A stretch of 64,000 nt of DNA from Alistipes sp. (GCA_017623505.1 JAGAOZ010000005.1:1-64000), one strand, 5' to 3'. Numbered from the stretch's first letter, positions 7,488 through 17,133 are shown. Made by a program: numbers and translations. The notes: a model not told the origin generated them from the sequence alone.

Positions 7488-9554
7488 ATGGCAGAACGTA
7501 GAAATAATATGCAGCCTCATGCTCCACGATTTAATTTTATGTGGATATGGGGTGTTATCCTCATCGGTATTATCATTGTGTCGTTCGTTTGGGATGACGA
7601 GGGTGCTCCTATCGAGAGTGAGTGGAGCAGTGTAGCCCCTATGATTGAGCAGGGTGAGGTCGAGAAGATTAACGTAACGAGTGACGGACAACGCATCGAG
7701 GTTTTTTTGTCGCAGGATGCTGTTAAGAAGTACAAGCAACTCAACAAGAGATATGAGAGCATCCCGCAGGAGGGCTACCAACTCTACTTTATCCACCGCG
7801 ACTTGAAGATTCTGGACGAGGATATTAAGTCGGCGCAGCAGCTTCGTAATGAGCAGTTGCAGGCGGAGTATGAGCAGACGCTCAGCCAGACGGCCGACTC
7901 TTTGCAGAGTACTATCCCTGCACCTACGCCTTATAAGGTCGATGTGCGTTATGAGGAGAACGAAAGTGGCTGGGGCTCAATTTTGCTTAATATGTTGCCT
8001 TGGTTGCTGCTTATTGGTATATGGTTCTTCTTCATCCGTGGTATGTCGCGCGGTGGAGGGGGTGCCGGCGGTATCATGAACGTAGGTAAGGCACGAGCTC
8101 AGGTCTACGACAAGGATAAGAAGGCGAAGATTACCTTTAAGGACGTTGCCGGTCACGAGGAGGCGAAAGTTGAGATTATGGAGATTGTGGACTTCTTGAA
8201 GAAGGCCGATAAGTACCGTAAACTTGGTGCCAAGATTCCTAAGGGAGCACTATTGGTAGGTCCTCCGGGAACAGGTAAGACGCTGTTGGCTAAGGCTGTT
8301 GCCGGTGAGGCGAATGTTCCGTTCCTCTCTATTTCGGGCTCTGATTTTGTCGAGATGTTTGTCGGAGTAGGTGCTTCGCGTGTGCGCGACTTGTTCGAGC
8401 AGGCTAAGCAGAAGGCTCCATGTATCGTCTTTATTGATGAGATTGATGCTATCGGTCGTGCAAGAGGTAAGAATGCAGGTTTTTCGGGCAACGATGAGCG
8501 TGAGAATACTTTGAATCAGCTCTTGACCGAGATGGATGGTTTCCAAACCAATGCCGGTGTTATTGTCTTGGCTGCAACCAACCGAGTAGATATTTTGGAT
8601 AAAGCGCTGATGCGTGCAGGTCGTTTTGACCGCCAGATTGATGTTGGTTTGCCTGATATCAACGAGCGTGAGGCCATCTTTGAGGTGCACCTGCGAAACA
8701 TTAAGCTCGACGAGCAGATTGACCGCCACTTCTTGGCTAAGCAGACTCCGGGCTTCTCAGGTGCCGACATCGCTAACGTTTGTAACGAGGCTGCCTTGAT
8801 TGCGGCTCGTAAGGATAAGACCTCTGTTACGCAGGAGGATTTCTTGGCTGCTATTGACCGTATCATTGGCGGTTTGGAGAAGCGTAATAAGTCTATCTCG
8901 GCTGAGGAGCGTCGTGCTACGGCTATTCACGAGGCGGGCCACGCTACCGTTATGTGGATGTTGCCTGAGTGTGACCCTGTCTTAAAGGTTACTATTATCC
9001 CTCGCGGTAAGAGTCTGGGTGCGACGTGGTCTGTGCCTGACGAGGAGCGTGTTCATATCACCAATACCACCCTTGAGCAGCGTCTTGCCGGTATGCTGGC
9101 AGGCCGTATTGCCGAGGAGGTCAATTATGGAACGTTGGGTGCCGGCGCGCTGAATGATTTGGAGCGTTCGACCAAGATGACCTACGCTATGGTTGCCTAT
9201 TACGGTATGAGTAAGAAGATAGGCCCTATCAGCTACTATGACTCGACCGGTACGCGTGACACCTTTACTAAGCCATTCAGCGAGCAGACTGCCCATGAGA
9301 TTGATAATGAGGTCCGCCGTATTTTGGATGAGGCTTATACTAAGGCACGTGAAATTGTTGAGCAATATAACGATAAGATTAATGCTATGGCCGATATGCT
9401 GTTGGAGAAGGAGACTATCTATACAGAAGATATCGAATCTATCCTCGGCAAATCTGCCCAGAAACTTAAGTCTGAGGCGAAGAAGCAGGCCGAGGAGGCT
9501 GTGGTTGTTGCTGAGTATGTGGCAGAGCAGCCTTCAGCTGAGGCTCAAGAGTAG
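7488..9554 (+). CDS. ftsH: FtsH, ATP-dependent membrane zinc metalloprotease
   Basis: 688 residues from the ATG at 7488; the TTG at 7479 is in frame but adds an unlikely MVK. TM1 lies at about 15-33 and TM2 near 160-182, followed by a Gly-rich linker. The AAA+ module has Walker A GPPGTGKT at about 258, Walker B VFIDEID, and an SRH with AGRFDRQID. The peptidase has the zinc motif HEAGH at about 481. It forms a hexamer that degrades misfolded membrane proteins and regulatory substrates. The C terminus is Ala/Glu rich. It sits between rsfS and cdsA, with only 40 bases to cdsA. Confidence 0.97.
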   Translation: MAERRNNMQPHAPRFNFMWIWGVILIGIIIVSFVWDDEGAPIESEWSSVAPMIEQGEVEKINVTSDGQRIEVFLSQDAVKKYKQLNKRYESIPQEGYQLYFIHRDLKILDEDIKSAQQLRNEQLQAEYEQTLSQTADSLQSTIPAPTPYKVDVRYEENESGWGSILLNMLPWLLLIGIWFFFIRGMSRGGGGAGGIMNVGKARAQVYDKDKKAKITFKDVAGHEEAKVEIMEIVDFLKKADKYRKLGAKIPKGALLVGPPGTGKTLLAKAVAGEANVPFLSISGSDFVEMFVGVGASRVRDLFEQAKQKAPCIVFIDEIDAIGRARGKNAGFSGNDERENTLNQLLTEMDGFQTNAGVIVLAATNRVDILDKALMRAGRFDRQIDVGLPDINEREAIFEVHLRNIKLDEQIDRHFLAKQTPGFSGADIANVCNEAALIAARKDKTSVTQEDFLAAIDRIIGGLEKRNKSISAEERRATAIHEAGHATVMWMLPECDPVLKVTIIPRGKSLGATWSVPDEERVHITNTTLEQRLAGMLAGRIAEEVNYGTLGAGALNDLERSTKMTYAMVAYYGMSKKIGPISYYDSTGTRDTFTKPFSEQTAHEIDNEVRRILDEAYTKAREIVEQYNDKINAMADMLLEKETIYTEDIESILGKSAQKLKSEAKKQAEEAVVVAEYVAEQPSAEAQE

Positions 9555-9594
9555 CATTTAACGGATTATACTAACCCAAGAAAATTGAAGAGTG

Positions 9595-10530
9595 ATGAGT
9601 GATAAATTCAAGAACCTGGTCGTACGTACTCTTAGTGGCTTTGTACTTTTAGGTATTGTGCTTTTGGCGATATTGTGGTCTAAGTGGAGCCTGGTTCTGT
9701 TGTTGGCAGCAATTATCATAGGCGGACTCAGAGAGTTCTATCGTATGGCTCGTATGGCGGGTTACTCCCCACAACGCCTTGTAGGTACCGTCGCAGGACT
9801 TATCTTGTTGGCTGTGGCTTTTTGGTTGATGCACGTTATGGATGAGCATCCGTTGGTTTATTGGGATAGGAATATTCGAGGTGATTACCTGCTGATTATC
9901 TTCGGCCTGTTCCTCTTTATTACTATGCTGTTGCCACTGATGTTTATCTATGAGCTCTTCCGTAAGAGTTCGACACCTATTGCCAATGTAGGTACAACGT
10001 TGATGGGCTTTGTGTATGTGGCAATGCCTCTGTCGATGTTGCTGTTTATACCTTTGTTCCTCACACCCGATATTTGGCGAGCAAAGATTGTACTATTCTA
10101 CATCTTTATCATTTGGGCGAATGATGTCTTTGCTTACCTGTTCGGTATCACCTTTGGCCGTCATCGTCTTTTTGAGCGTATCTCGCCTAAGAAGTCGTGG
10201 GAGGGTTTTGTCGGTGGTATCTTAGGTGCTGCGGTTATGGGCTATATTGCCGGCTCAAGTATTATCAGCGATATGCAGGAGGCGCACCCTGCGGAGAGTA
10301 TTGACTGCACGGCTGTTATGATTCAGTGGATAGGTTTGGCGTTGATAGCTGCCATTTCGGGCGTCTTTGGCGATTTGGTTGAGTCGTTGTTTAAACGTTC
10401 GGTCGATTTGAAGGATTCGGGCCATATCATGCCAGGCCATGGAGGCTGGCTTGATAGATTCGACGCTTTGTTGCTGTCTATTCCTTTTGCGTTCATCTAT
10501 TTGGCTTGTTGTGAGTTGTTTATTTTGTAG
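9595..10530 (+). CDS. cdsA: Phosphatidate cytidylyltransferase
   Basis: A 311-residue polytopic membrane enzyme making CDP-diacylglycerol from phosphatidic acid and CTP. The C-terminal CDS signature is present: FKRSVDLKDSGHIMPGHGG followed by WLDRFD, with the metal-binding acidic residues. About eight hydrophobic segments are visible, starting at residue 15. An in-frame GTG at 9592 directly precedes the ATG; the ATG was preferred. Its product feeds phosphatidylserine synthesis, and psd follows 38 bases downstream, which fits a phospholipid operon. Confidence 0.95.
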   Translation: MSDKFKNLVVRTLSGFVLLGIVLLAILWSKWSLVLLLAAIIIGGLREFYRMARMAGYSPQRLVGTVAGLILLAVAFWLMHVMDEHPLVYWDRNIRGDYLLIIFGLFLFITMLLPLMFIYELFRKSSTPIANVGTTLMGFVYVAMPLSMLLFIPLFLTPDIWRAKIVLFYIFIIWANDVFAYLFGITFGRHRLFERISPKKSWEGFVGGILGAAVMGYIAGSSIISDMQEAHPAESIDCTAVMIQWIGLALIAAISGVFGDLVESLFKRSVDLKDSGHIMPGHGGWLDRFDALLLSIPFAFIYLACCELFIL

Positions 10531-10568
10531 AATTAAGTGATTTAGAAACCTAAAAATATCGTATAAGT

Positions 10569-11237
10569 ATGAAGATTAATAAGGAAGGTTATCGAATAAT
10601 TGCCATATCTGGTTTGGTGTGTTTGCTGTTGTGGGTATTGATATGGTATATGCTTGAGAGGCATAACGACATAACCACGTTGGTTATCAGCTCGGCTGTT
10701 TTGTTGTCGTTGTGGTTCTTCATTGTGGCATTCTTCCGTGAGCCTCGTCGCGTCAAGATTCACGATTCGGAGTTGGTTTTCTCGCCATGTGATGGTCGTG
10801 TTGTAGTGACTGAGGTGGTCTTTGAGGATGAGCACATCAAGGAGGAGATGTTGCAGATTTCGATATTCATGTCTATTACCAATATCCACATGAATTGGTT
10901 GCCTGTTGGCGGACAGATTGAGTATTATAAGTACCACCCTGGCCGTTTCTTGATTGCATGGCACCCTAAATCTTCGACTGAGAACGAGCGTACGACCACT
11001 GTTGTTAAGATGGAGGATGGTAAGCGAGTGCTCTTCCGTCAGGTAGCGGGCCTTATTGCACGCCGTATTGTGTCGTATGTCAAGGTTGGCGATAACGTTA
11101 ATCAGAACGATGTGTTTGGTTTCATTAAGTTTGGTTCACGTATTGATGTATTAGTTCCAAAGAATAGCGAGTTGTTGGTAGAGATTGGTGACAAGGTTGT
11201 CGGTTCACAGACTCCTATCGTTCGTCTGCCTAAATAG
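10569..11237 (+). CDS. psd: Phosphatidylserine decarboxylase proenzyme (short type)
   Basis: 222 residues, the short form common in Bacteroidota. Two N-terminal hydrophobic helices (about 8-60) anchor it. SPCDGRVV and the region MSITNIHMNWLP carry conserved family residues. The processing site appears as FGSRIDVLVP near residue 189, where cleavage before Ser creates the pyruvoyl group. It converts phosphatidylserine to phosphatidylethanolamine. No phosphatidylserine synthase gene is adjacent. The next gene begins 17 bases downstream. Confidence 0.93.
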   Translation: MKINKEGYRIIAISGLVCLLLWVLIWYMLERHNDITTLVISSAVLLSLWFFIVAFFREPRRVKIHDSELVFSPCDGRVVVTEVVFEDEHIKEEMLQISIFMSITNIHMNWLPVGGQIEYYKYHPGRFLIAWHPKSSTENERTTTVVKMEDGKRVLFRQVAGLIARRIVSYVKVGDNVNQNDVFGFIKFGSRIDVLVPKNSELLVEIGDKVVGSQTPIVRLPK

Positions 11238-11254
11238 CCATTAAGACGATAGCT

Positions 11255-12361
11255 ATGAACATTACGCTCCAAAATATCCTTAAGTTCGGCGTTGGTTTGG
11301 CCATAGCCGCTGTTGTACTCTTTTTAGTGTGGTACTTCAGTGCTATTGTTGTCTATATCCTGGTGTCGGCGGTCTTGGCGATTATAGGTCGTCCGTTGGT
11401 CGATTTGCTTGCCAATAGGGGTATTCGAGGTTTTCTGTTTCCTCGTTGGGCTGCCGCAGCTATTACGCTGCTTGTTATGATGCTGGCTATCGGAGCCGTT
11501 ATCTCGGTGTTTGTTCCTGTTATCTTACAGAAGATTAACGACTTTGCAAGTGTTGATTTCTCTGCTGTGCTAAGTCGTGTTGAGCAGCCAGTGATGTACG
11601 TGCAGCAATATATCGAGGAGACTTTCGCTCTGCAACCGTCCGATACGTCACTTACAACGATGCTTGCTGCGGAGTGTAAGGAGTTCTTCTCTTTCGATTT
11701 TCTGAATAGCACTGTTACCTCTGTTGTGAGCATAGCGCTCTCGGCTGTTGTTGCCTTCTTCTCTGTGGCATTTATCACATTCTTCTTCCTTAAGGAGGAC
11801 GGTCTGTTCTATGCTATGGTCTGTGCTATGTTCCCTTCGCATCTGCAAGATAATGTAGTGCATGCTTTGGACTCTATCACACACCTGCTGTCACGCTATT
11901 TCGTCGGTATTGTTACCGAGAGTGTTATTCTTATGGTGGTAATATCTCTGGTTATGCGCCTGTTTGGTGTGGAGTTGGAGAATGCTATGTTGATGGGCCT
12001 TATTATGGGTATTATGAATGTCATCCCTTATGCTGGTCCGCTTATCGGCGGCGTGATATGTGTCTTTATGGGTATTATGACACCTATCGAGGGCTACACC
12101 TCAGCCACTACGGCTGTTATCGTTGTTGTGTCGCTGTTGTGTATCAAGGGTATTGATGACTTTATCCTCCAGCCTACGATATATTCCGAGCGTGTTAAGG
12201 CTCACCCTTTGGAGGTCTTTTTGGTTATCTTGTTGGCGGGTTACGTTGCAGGTATCTGGGGTATGTTGTTGGCTATCCCATCATATACTGTTGTGCGCGT
12301 TTTGGCTAAGGAGTTCTTCTCGGAGTTCTCTTTGGTGCAGAAACTGACACGTAACTTGTAA
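11255..12361 (+). CDS. AI-2E family transporter
   Basis: A 368-residue integral membrane protein with about eight hydrophobic helices, including a first pair at 9-45 and a C-terminal block with MGIMNVIPYAGPLIGG and DDFILQPTIYSERVKAHPL. The latter two match the conserved core of the AI-2E/PerM family (PF01594). Members have been linked to export or exchange of small molecules including AI-2, or to Na+/H+ exchange; the substrate here is not deducible. It is collinear with psd and the riboflavin kinase, with no terminator between them. Confidence 0.9.
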   Translation: MNITLQNILKFGVGLAIAAVVLFLVWYFSAIVVYILVSAVLAIIGRPLVDLLANRGIRGFLFPRWAAAAITLLVMMLAIGAVISVFVPVILQKINDFASVDFSAVLSRVEQPVMYVQQYIEETFALQPSDTSLTTMLAAECKEFFSFDFLNSTVTSVVSIALSAVVAFFSVAFITFFFLKEDGLFYAMVCAMFPSHLQDNVVHALDSITHLLSRYFVGIVTESVILMVVISLVMRLFGVELENAMLMGLIMGIMNVIPYAGPLIGGVICVFMGIMTPIEGYTSATTAVIVVVSLLCIKGIDDFILQPTIYSERVKAHPLEVFLVILLAGYVAGIWGMLLAIPSYTVVRVLAKEFFSEFSLVQKLTRNL

Positions 12362-12377
12362 GTTGAATTGTTTGATT

Positions 12378-12725
12378 ATGATTATAATTAAGGGCATTGT
12401 TATCAAGGGCCAGCAGTTAGGTCGCAAGATGGGTTTCCCGACAGCAAATATTGATGCTCAAGAGAAGAGGGTAGAGAATGGTGTCTATCGCTCTATGGTA
12501 CGTATCGACGGTAAGAGCTATCGCGCTATGACCAACGTCGGGTTGCGTCCTTCGGTTGATGGCCGTACGCGTCTGCTGGAGGCACACCTGTTTGATTTCG
12601 ATGGTGATTTGTATGGCCGTCGTATTCAGGTGGAGCTACTTGAGAAGATTCGTGACGAGCGCAAGTTTGCCTCAATAGAGGAGTTGAGGGCTCAGCTGGA
12701 GATTGATGCTGAGAGTTGTAGATAA
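12378..12725 (+). CDS. Stand-alone riboflavin kinase domain
   Basis: 115 residues from the ATG at 12378; the upstream TTG at 12363 gives a non-conserved extension. The protein matches only the C-terminal flavokinase half of bifunctional RibF: GRKMGFPTANI (phosphate/Mg loop), NGVYRS, NVGLRPSVDG and LEAHLFDFDGDLYG, which carries the catalytic Glu. It should phosphorylate riboflavin to FMN. The FMN adenylyltransferase half is missing, and the upstream DNA is the AI-2E gene, so this is not a frameshifted RibF remnant within the window. It is the last gene of the operon, followed at once by a terminator. Confidence 0.85.
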   Translation: MIIIKGIVIKGQQLGRKMGFPTANIDAQEKRVENGVYRSMVRIDGKSYRAMTNVGLRPSVDGRTRLLEAHLFDFDGDLYGRRIQVELLEKIRDERKFASIEELRAQLEIDAESCR

Positions 12726-12755
12726 AAAAATACGGTCCGCAGACCGTATTTTTTT
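12724..12755. terminator. Bidirectional terminator
   Basis: A run of seven A, a 7-bp stem TACGGTC/GACCGTA with a CGCA loop, then a run of seven T. It can serve both the riboflavin kinase gene (+) and panD (-), whose stop is at 12767. Confidence 0.88.
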
Positions 12756-12766
12756 ATGGGACTATA

Positions 12767-13120
12767 CTACTTAATCAATTTATTTGTTGCCGAGTCTGGG
12801 AATATCACCCAAGGCTTAAATTGTTTGGCCTGCTCGAAATCCAGTAGTGCGTATGATACTATAATTACCAAATCATCTACCGCTACTTTTCGTGCCGCAG
12901 CACCATTCAGGCAGATGCAGCCACTGCCGCGCTCACCTTTTATTATATATGTCTCAAAACGCTCTCCGTTATTGATGTCGAGAATCTGTACCTTCTCGCC
13001 CTCAATCATATTGGCTGCCTCCAGCAACTCCTCATCAATTGTTATGCTACCTACGTAGTTGAGGTTTGCCCCGGTTACCCTTACACGATGAATCTTCGAT
13101 TTTAATACCTCTATCATCAT
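12767..13120 (-). CDS. panD: Aspartate 1-decarboxylase proenzyme
   Basis: 117 residues; makes beta-alanine from aspartate for pantothenate synthesis. Self-cleavage occurs at the Gly24-Ser25 pair visible in NYVGSITID, giving the pyruvoyl enzyme. The N-terminal [15 protein letters not shown] and the segment [17 protein letters not shown] are typical. Two adjacent ATGs (13120 and 13117) are possible starts. Its start is 2 bases past the panC stop, so the two form a panC-panD operon. Confidence 0.96.
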   Translation of the reverse strand: MMIEVLKSKIHRVRVTGANLNYVGSITIDEELLEAANMIEGEKVQILDINNGERFETYIIKGERGSGCICLNGAAARKVAVDDLVIIVSYALLDFEQAKQFKPWVIFPDSATNKLIK

Positions 13121-13122
13121 AT

Positions 13123-13959
13123 CTATTTGATTTTTACGTTGTCAATTAGCCTTACTGCTCCGGCCTGAACAGCTATGCAGCCCTGTATTCGGTCGCTATC
13201 TTCCCATGCTGCCACCTCTTGCAGTGAGAGAGCATCTACTGCCTGGAAATATATAACCTTCATCGTGCCGTCACGCTCTACCTGCTCTGTCACCCAGGCC
13301 TTCAACTCTGCGGGTGTCATTTTGCCGGCTTTTTCTGCTGCGAGTTTTATTGTAGCATATATCTGAGGTGCGCTCTTACGATGCTCCTCGTCAAGCAGGG
13401 CATTACGTGACGACAGAGCCAGGCCGTCACTATCTCTTACGATAGGACACTCCACAATCTCTACCGCTATGCCTAACTGACGATTCATCGCCTTGATTAC
13501 TGCAATCTGTTGAAAATCCTTTTCTCCAAAGTATGCTTTTGCAGGATTTACTATGTCGAACAGACGACTTACCACTTGTGCCACACCGTTGAAGTGTCCT
13601 GGGCGCGTAGCTCCTTCCATAACCTTATCTATCTGACCGAAATCAAACTGTCGTGTATCTGGTTCGGGGTACATCTCACAGACTGTTGGCATAAATACAA
13701 CGTCTGCTCCCGCCTGCGCCAGCAGAGCTAAATCTGCCTCCGGAGTACGAGGGTAGTTGCGCAAGTCGTTTTTATCATTGAACTGTGTAGGATTTACAAA
13801 CACGCTGACAACAACTGTCTGACACTCTTTGCGTGCACGCTCCACGAGTGAGCGGTGTCCGGCGTGCAGAGCCCCCATCGTAGGGACGAAACCTACGCCT
13901 GCGGTATCGACTTTGCTCAGCTCAGCCTTCAACTCTGCTATTGTATTAAAGCACTTCAT
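13123..13959 (-). CDS. panC: Pantothenate synthetase
   Basis: 278 residues; ATP-dependent condensation of pantoate with beta-alanine. The nucleotidyltransferase HIGH motif is [14 protein letters not shown], and the second signature is [16 protein letters not shown] and GEKDFQQ are further family segments. Length is normal. Together with panD it supplies both beta-alanine and the ligase; panB is not in the window. Confidence 0.96.
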   Translation of the reverse strand: MKCFNTIAELKAELSKVDTAGVGFVPTMGALHAGHRSLVERARKECQTVVVSVFVNPTQFNDKNDLRNYPRTPEADLALLAQAGADVVFMPTVCEMYPEPDTRQFDFGQIDKVMEGATRPGHFNGVAQVVSRLFDIVNPAKAYFGEKDFQQIAVIKAMNRQLGIAVEIVECPIVRDSDGLALSSRNALLDEEHRKSAPQIYATIKLAAEKAGKMTPAELKAWVTEQVERDGTMKVIYFQAVDALSLQEVAAWEDSDRIQGCIAVQAGAVRLIDNVKIK

Positions 13960-13987
13960 TCTTTTTCGTTGGATCTAAATCTCGGAG

Positions 13988-13995
13988 CAAAGTTA
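13988..13995 (-). promoter_or_regulatory. panC-panD -7 box
   Basis: The reverse strand reads TAACTTTG, 29 bases upstream of the panC ATG. No clear -33 TTG is visible. Confidence 0.5.
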
Positions 13996-14061
13996 TATAA
14001 TATATTTGAATAATAAATTCTGTTGGGCTATAAAATTTATATGTGTGGGCATAAAATAAGA

Positions 14062-14092
14062 GAGGTTGCCACAACATTTGTTGTACAACCTC
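14062..14092 (-). terminator. rplU-rpmA terminator
   Basis: GAGGTTG/CAACCTC stem of 7 bp with a 17-base loop that itself contains a weak ACAACATTTGTTGT palindrome. On the reverse strand it is followed by TCTTATTTTAT. Placed 55 bases past rpmA. Confidence 0.65.
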
Positions 14093-14146
14093 CCATTTCG
14101 GTTATCACCTTGTGTGTTGTTACACACGAGCGTTTTCCAATAAGGC

Positions 14147-14407
14147 TTACTCTGCCAATGGAGTTACGCTAACGTAAGATTTGCCAGACGACTTCTTGCA
14201 GAACTCAACTGTACCGTCAACCAATGCAAAAAGAGTGTGGTCCTTACCCATACCCACGTTTACACCTGGGTTGTGTACTGTACCTCTCTGACGAACGATG
14301 ATGTTGCCAGCCTTAGCGAACTGACCACCGAAAAGCTTTACACCGAGTCTTTTGCTCTCAGACTCACGGCCGTTCTTTGAACTACCTACTCCTTTTTTGT
14401 GTGCCAT
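14147..14407 (-). CDS. rpmA: 50S ribosomal protein L27
   Basis: 86 residues, full length. It begins [24 protein letters not shown] without the N-terminal cleavage extension seen in Firmicutes, followed by GNIIVRQRG and [17 protein letters not shown], the L27 core. The N terminus reaches the peptidyl transferase centre. It is 18 bases downstream of rplU, the usual order. Confidence 0.97.
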   Translation of the reverse strand: MAHKKGVGSSKNGRESESKRLGVKLFGGQFAKAGNIIVRQRGTVHNPGVNVGMGKDHTLFALVDGTVEFCKKSSGKSYVSVTPLAE

Positions 14408-14425
14408 TTTCTCTAAATTTAAAGG

Positions 14426-14737
14426 TTATGCAACAATATCCTCCACGAGAATCTGGCTGAGGTACTGACGGTGACCGTTGCACTTCTGATAACCAGTTCT
14501 ACGCTTCTTCTTGAATACCAAGACTTTATCGTCCTTAAGGTGCTTCAAGATCTTACACTTAACTGAGGCGCCTTCTACTACAGGTGCACCTACCTTAACC
14601 TGACCGTCGTTGTCTACGAGCAGGACTTTGTCGAAGCTCACTGACGACTCTACGTCGCCCTGGAGACGGTGAACATAGAGCTTGCGACCTTTCTCAGCCT
14701 TAAACTGCTGACCTGCGATTTCTACTATAACGTACAT
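14426..14737 (-). CDS. rplU: 50S ribosomal protein L21
   Basis: 103 residues, full length: [17 protein letters not shown] start, [17 protein letters not shown] middle, and the [15 protein letters not shown] basic segment that contacts 23S rRNA. First gene of the rplU-rpmA pair, with a strong promoter upstream. Confidence 0.97.
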   Translation of the reverse strand: MYVIVEIAGQQFKAEKGRKLYVHRLQGDVESSVSFDKVLLVDNDGQVKVGAPVVEGASVKCKILKHLKDDKVLVFKKKRRTGYQKCNGHRQYLSQILVEDIVA

Positions 14738-14773
14738 TATTTAAGTAAATTACATTTTGCCATAATCGGCCTG

Positions 14774-14803
14774 CAAATATACAAAAAATATCGATACAAC
14801 AAC
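14774..14803 (-). promoter_or_regulatory. rplU-rpmA promoter
   Basis: On the reverse strand, GTTG (14803-14800) and TATATTTG (14781-14774) are spaced 18 bases. The leader to the rplU ATG is about 30 bases. Confidence 0.62.
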
Positions 14804-14880
14804 TTTTTTCCGAGTTTTTTTTACACTCGCCACCTTTGGCACATTTTTAGAGTGAGTTTCCGAGCCTAAATATCGCTGCT

Positions 14881-15258
14881 ATGGAACATAAGAAAATCAT
14901 CATATTCTCTACCACGCCTCATGCCGTTTCTCTTGTCAAGGCGGCAGTATGCCATAGTGCTGCGGATGTGGAGTGTTGCTCGACTTGCGGAGCTATGATA
15001 GAGCGGTGTCGATGTATGAGTCCCGATTTGATAATCATTTTGTCGGTAGCCCCTTTTGTGGGCGGAGAGCTCTCCATTGAGCGTGTGCGGCAGTTGTGCG
15101 TTGCTCCTCCTGCGATTTATGTTATCGCTTGGCATCAGTCGGAGAGCGTCGTTATGGGTGTTTTGGAGAGTGGTGCCGACCAATATATGACCTTTCCTAT
15201 ATCGACCCTACGCCTGCATAATAAAGCCATATCTCACCTGCGAACCAACCTCAGATAA
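14881..15258 (+). CDS. Degenerate response-regulator receiver domain protein
   Basis: 125 residues that fill a single CheY-like fold with no output domain. The strand order can be followed: KKIIIFST (beta1), SPDLIIILSVAP (beta3), AIYVIAWHQ (beta4) and LESGADQYMTFP (helix 4/beta5). The GAD-Y-x-x-P signature is recognisable, but the residues needed for phosphorylation are gone. The acidic pair after beta1 is replaced by Thr-Thr, the phosphoacceptor position reads Leu (IILSV for IILDV), and the conserved Lys before Pro is Phe. It should therefore be a phosphorylation-independent module. Five cysteines lie at 44-65. The next gene starts 4 bases after the stop, so the two are probably coupled. Function unknown. 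Confidence 0.75.
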   Translation: MEHKKIIIFSTTPHAVSLVKAAVCHSAADVECCSTCGAMIERCRCMSPDLIIILSVAPFVGGELSIERVRQLCVAPPAIYVIAWHQSESVVMGVLESGADQYMTFPISTLRLHNKAISHLRTNLR

Positions 15259-15262
15259 TAGC

Positions 15263-16198
15263 GTGCTGGCCTACCTCTACATACTTTTATGCTCCTCTCT
15301 GATGCTTTTTTGCCTCGTTTCGCTTGTGCGGGAGCGACGTCGGCAGCGTATGGCAACCGACCCTCGGCTCGAAAGCTACGTAGCCTCTATAATCAGAGCT
15401 GAACTTGATGGCGAAAAGTTCTTTGTCGTGGCTGGTAGTGCAGCAGAACGTGAGCTTTTGCTGGAGGCTATATATTTGGTGGTAAGCCACACCTACGGCA
15501 TCCCTCTGTCATCATTTCGAGAGCTTGTCAGGGCCAATCGCCTTGGTGAGTTTCTGATGCGTCGTATTGCTTGGAGTCGCGGAGCCGATAGGGCGCGATG
15601 GCTTCTGCTCTCGTCCGTTATCCCGCTGCGCGAGGAGCACATCGCTCGCCTTAAAGGCTATCTTCATTCGGGCGACTCCATTGTCAGGAGCTCAGCTCTG
15701 CTTGCTTTGTTGTCGTTGCAACCCTCTCGGGCTCTGCAAACTATTGTTTCGCTAAACTATCATCTCTCGCCGTTCGATGTGGTACGAATAATTACTCTGT
15801 TACGCCGTGGAGTGATGCCTATTGCCTATGAGCCTCTGCTCAAATCAGCCAACCGCAATGTTCAGATGGTGGGCCTTGCCATAGTTCGTAGCTTTGGTAT
15901 TGATATTGCCGAGAAACACCTGCACGCCATTATCTCCACTACTGACGACGCAGCCCTTGCCAGGGAGGTTATCTACACACTATCCTCTCTGGGCCGTCCT
16001 TTGGGCAGAGAAAAGGTTAAGACCCGCTTGTGTGGTATGACGCAGGCCGAGCGACGTGATTTATGCCGTTATCTTAGCGTCGAGGGGTATTCAATGGCTG
16101 CCCTGCGTACTCTGTTCACCGAGCAGGAGATAGGTCTGAATGAGTCGTTGATAAAGTCTTATAAACGTGATTTAATATGTCCACAAGCGAATTTTTGA
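15263..16198 (+). CDS. Membrane-anchored HEAT-repeat-like protein
   Basis: 311 residues from a GTG start; an ATG at 15302 is an alternative but would cut into the membrane helix. One N-terminal transmembrane segment (about 2-22) is followed by Arg-rich RERRRQRM and a large, mostly helical domain. Helical pairs such as IVRSSALLALLSLQPSRALQ and VQMVGLAIVRSFGIDIAEKH look like HEAT repeats, a scaffold for protein binding. No catalytic motif is seen. The last 22 bases overlap the next gene. Context suggests it links the receiver-like protein at 14881 to the membrane protein at 16177; that is inference. Confidence 0.72.
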   Translation: MLAYLYILLCSSLMLFCLVSLVRERRRQRMATDPRLESYVASIIRAELDGEKFFVVAGSAAERELLLEAIYLVVSHTYGIPLSSFRELVRANRLGEFLMRRIAWSRGADRARWLLLSSVIPLREEHIARLKGYLHSGDSIVRSSALLALLSLQPSRALQTIVSLNYHLSPFDVVRIITLLRRGVMPIAYEPLLKSANRNVQMVGLAIVRSFGIDIAEKHLHAIISTTDDAALAREVIYTLSSLGRPLGREKVKTRLCGMTQAERRDLCRYLSVEGYSMAALRTLFTEQEIGLNESLIKSYKRDLICPQANF

Positions 16199-17124
16199 CA
16201 GTTGTTATCTCTCTGCTTCTGCTTATCCCCATTCTGCGTTTCACGCTTCGACGGATAGCGGCTTATCGCCAACACAGAGTGTTGATTGACCATCGTGCCG
16301 GTTGCTGTGAGCAGATAGGTTTTATGGGATGTAGTACAGTCTGTGTCGGCCTATACTCCCTGTCGCACATTCAGGAGTTACTTAGCGTTGAATATAGCCG
16401 CTATGAACTTATCCTTGTGGTGGATGCCGCCTCTGATGCTGAGGCCGTTCGCCAAATCATATCGCACTACAAACTCGTTCGTGTCAATAGTGCTGTTGCG
16501 GACTCTGCTGCCTCTGAGGTGCGAGCGCTGTATCGCTCCTCGCGGCGCACATTTCGTCGTTTGGTGTTGCTCGATGTGAGTAATATCTCATTGTATGACA
16601 ATCTCAACCAAGCTGTCGAGGTCGCTTCGTATGATTATATCCTTCCGATAGGTCGTTCGGTCAGCCTCTATCCCTATGCAATCGAGGCTTTAGCTATCGC
16701 CGTTGCGGCAGCAGATAGTCCGGTACGTGCCTTTCGTCTGGATGATAGCCTATCGTGCTATCTCTTCCATCGTGATAGTGTCGTTTTGTCGGGCGGATTT
16801 AGCGAGCATATTATCTATCAACCTTTGTTCGCATCCTGCCCTACATTAGATACTCCGATAGTCTTTGAGCGAAACACTCGTTGTGCCTATCTGATTACTA
16901 ATACTCTGATTATTATAGCAATAGCTGTTTACGTATGTCTGATTGCCTTGTTCGGCAATTGGCGCATTGCCTTGTATATTGGTTGGTTTCTGGGCTCGGT
17001 TCTGTCGCTTATTATCTACTATAACGAGGTGCTCAATCGGGGTAATAGGTCTAAAATTACTTTGTTATGTTATTTTTTTCACATTATATCGTTTTTTTAT
17101 CGTCGAAAGTTCTATCTTTCGTAA
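16177..17124 (+). CDS. Degenerate GT2-like membrane protein
   Basis: 315 residues. TM helix at about 5-25, then a soluble region of roughly 190 residues, then two TM helices (about 247-290) and a basic, hydrophobic tail. The soluble part resembles a GT-A fold of glycosyltransferase family 2: YSRYELILVVDAASDAEAVRQII looks like the usual YEIIVVDDGSTD strand. The paired Asp is reduced to one, and no DxD or QxxRW motif is visible, so catalysis is doubtful. The start ATG overlaps the 3' end of the HEAT gene. It is the third gene of a tight three-gene unit of unknown role, perhaps in surface polysaccharide assembly. Confidence 0.68.
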   Translation: MSTSEFLTVVISLLLLIPILRFTLRRIAAYRQHRVLIDHRAGCCEQIGFMGCSTVCVGLYSLSHIQELLSVEYSRYELILVVDAASDAEAVRQIISHYKLVRVNSAVADSAASEVRALYRSSRRTFRRLVLLDVSNISLYDNLNQAVEVASYDYILPIGRSVSLYPYAIEALAIAVAAADSPVRAFRLDDSLSCYLFHRDSVVLSGGFSEHIIYQPLFASCPTLDTPIVFERNTRCAYLITNTLIIIAIAVYVCLIALFGNWRIALYIGWFLGSVLSLIIYYNEVLNRGNRSKITLLCYFFHIISFFYRRKFYLS

Positions 17125-17133
17125 AATATTTTG

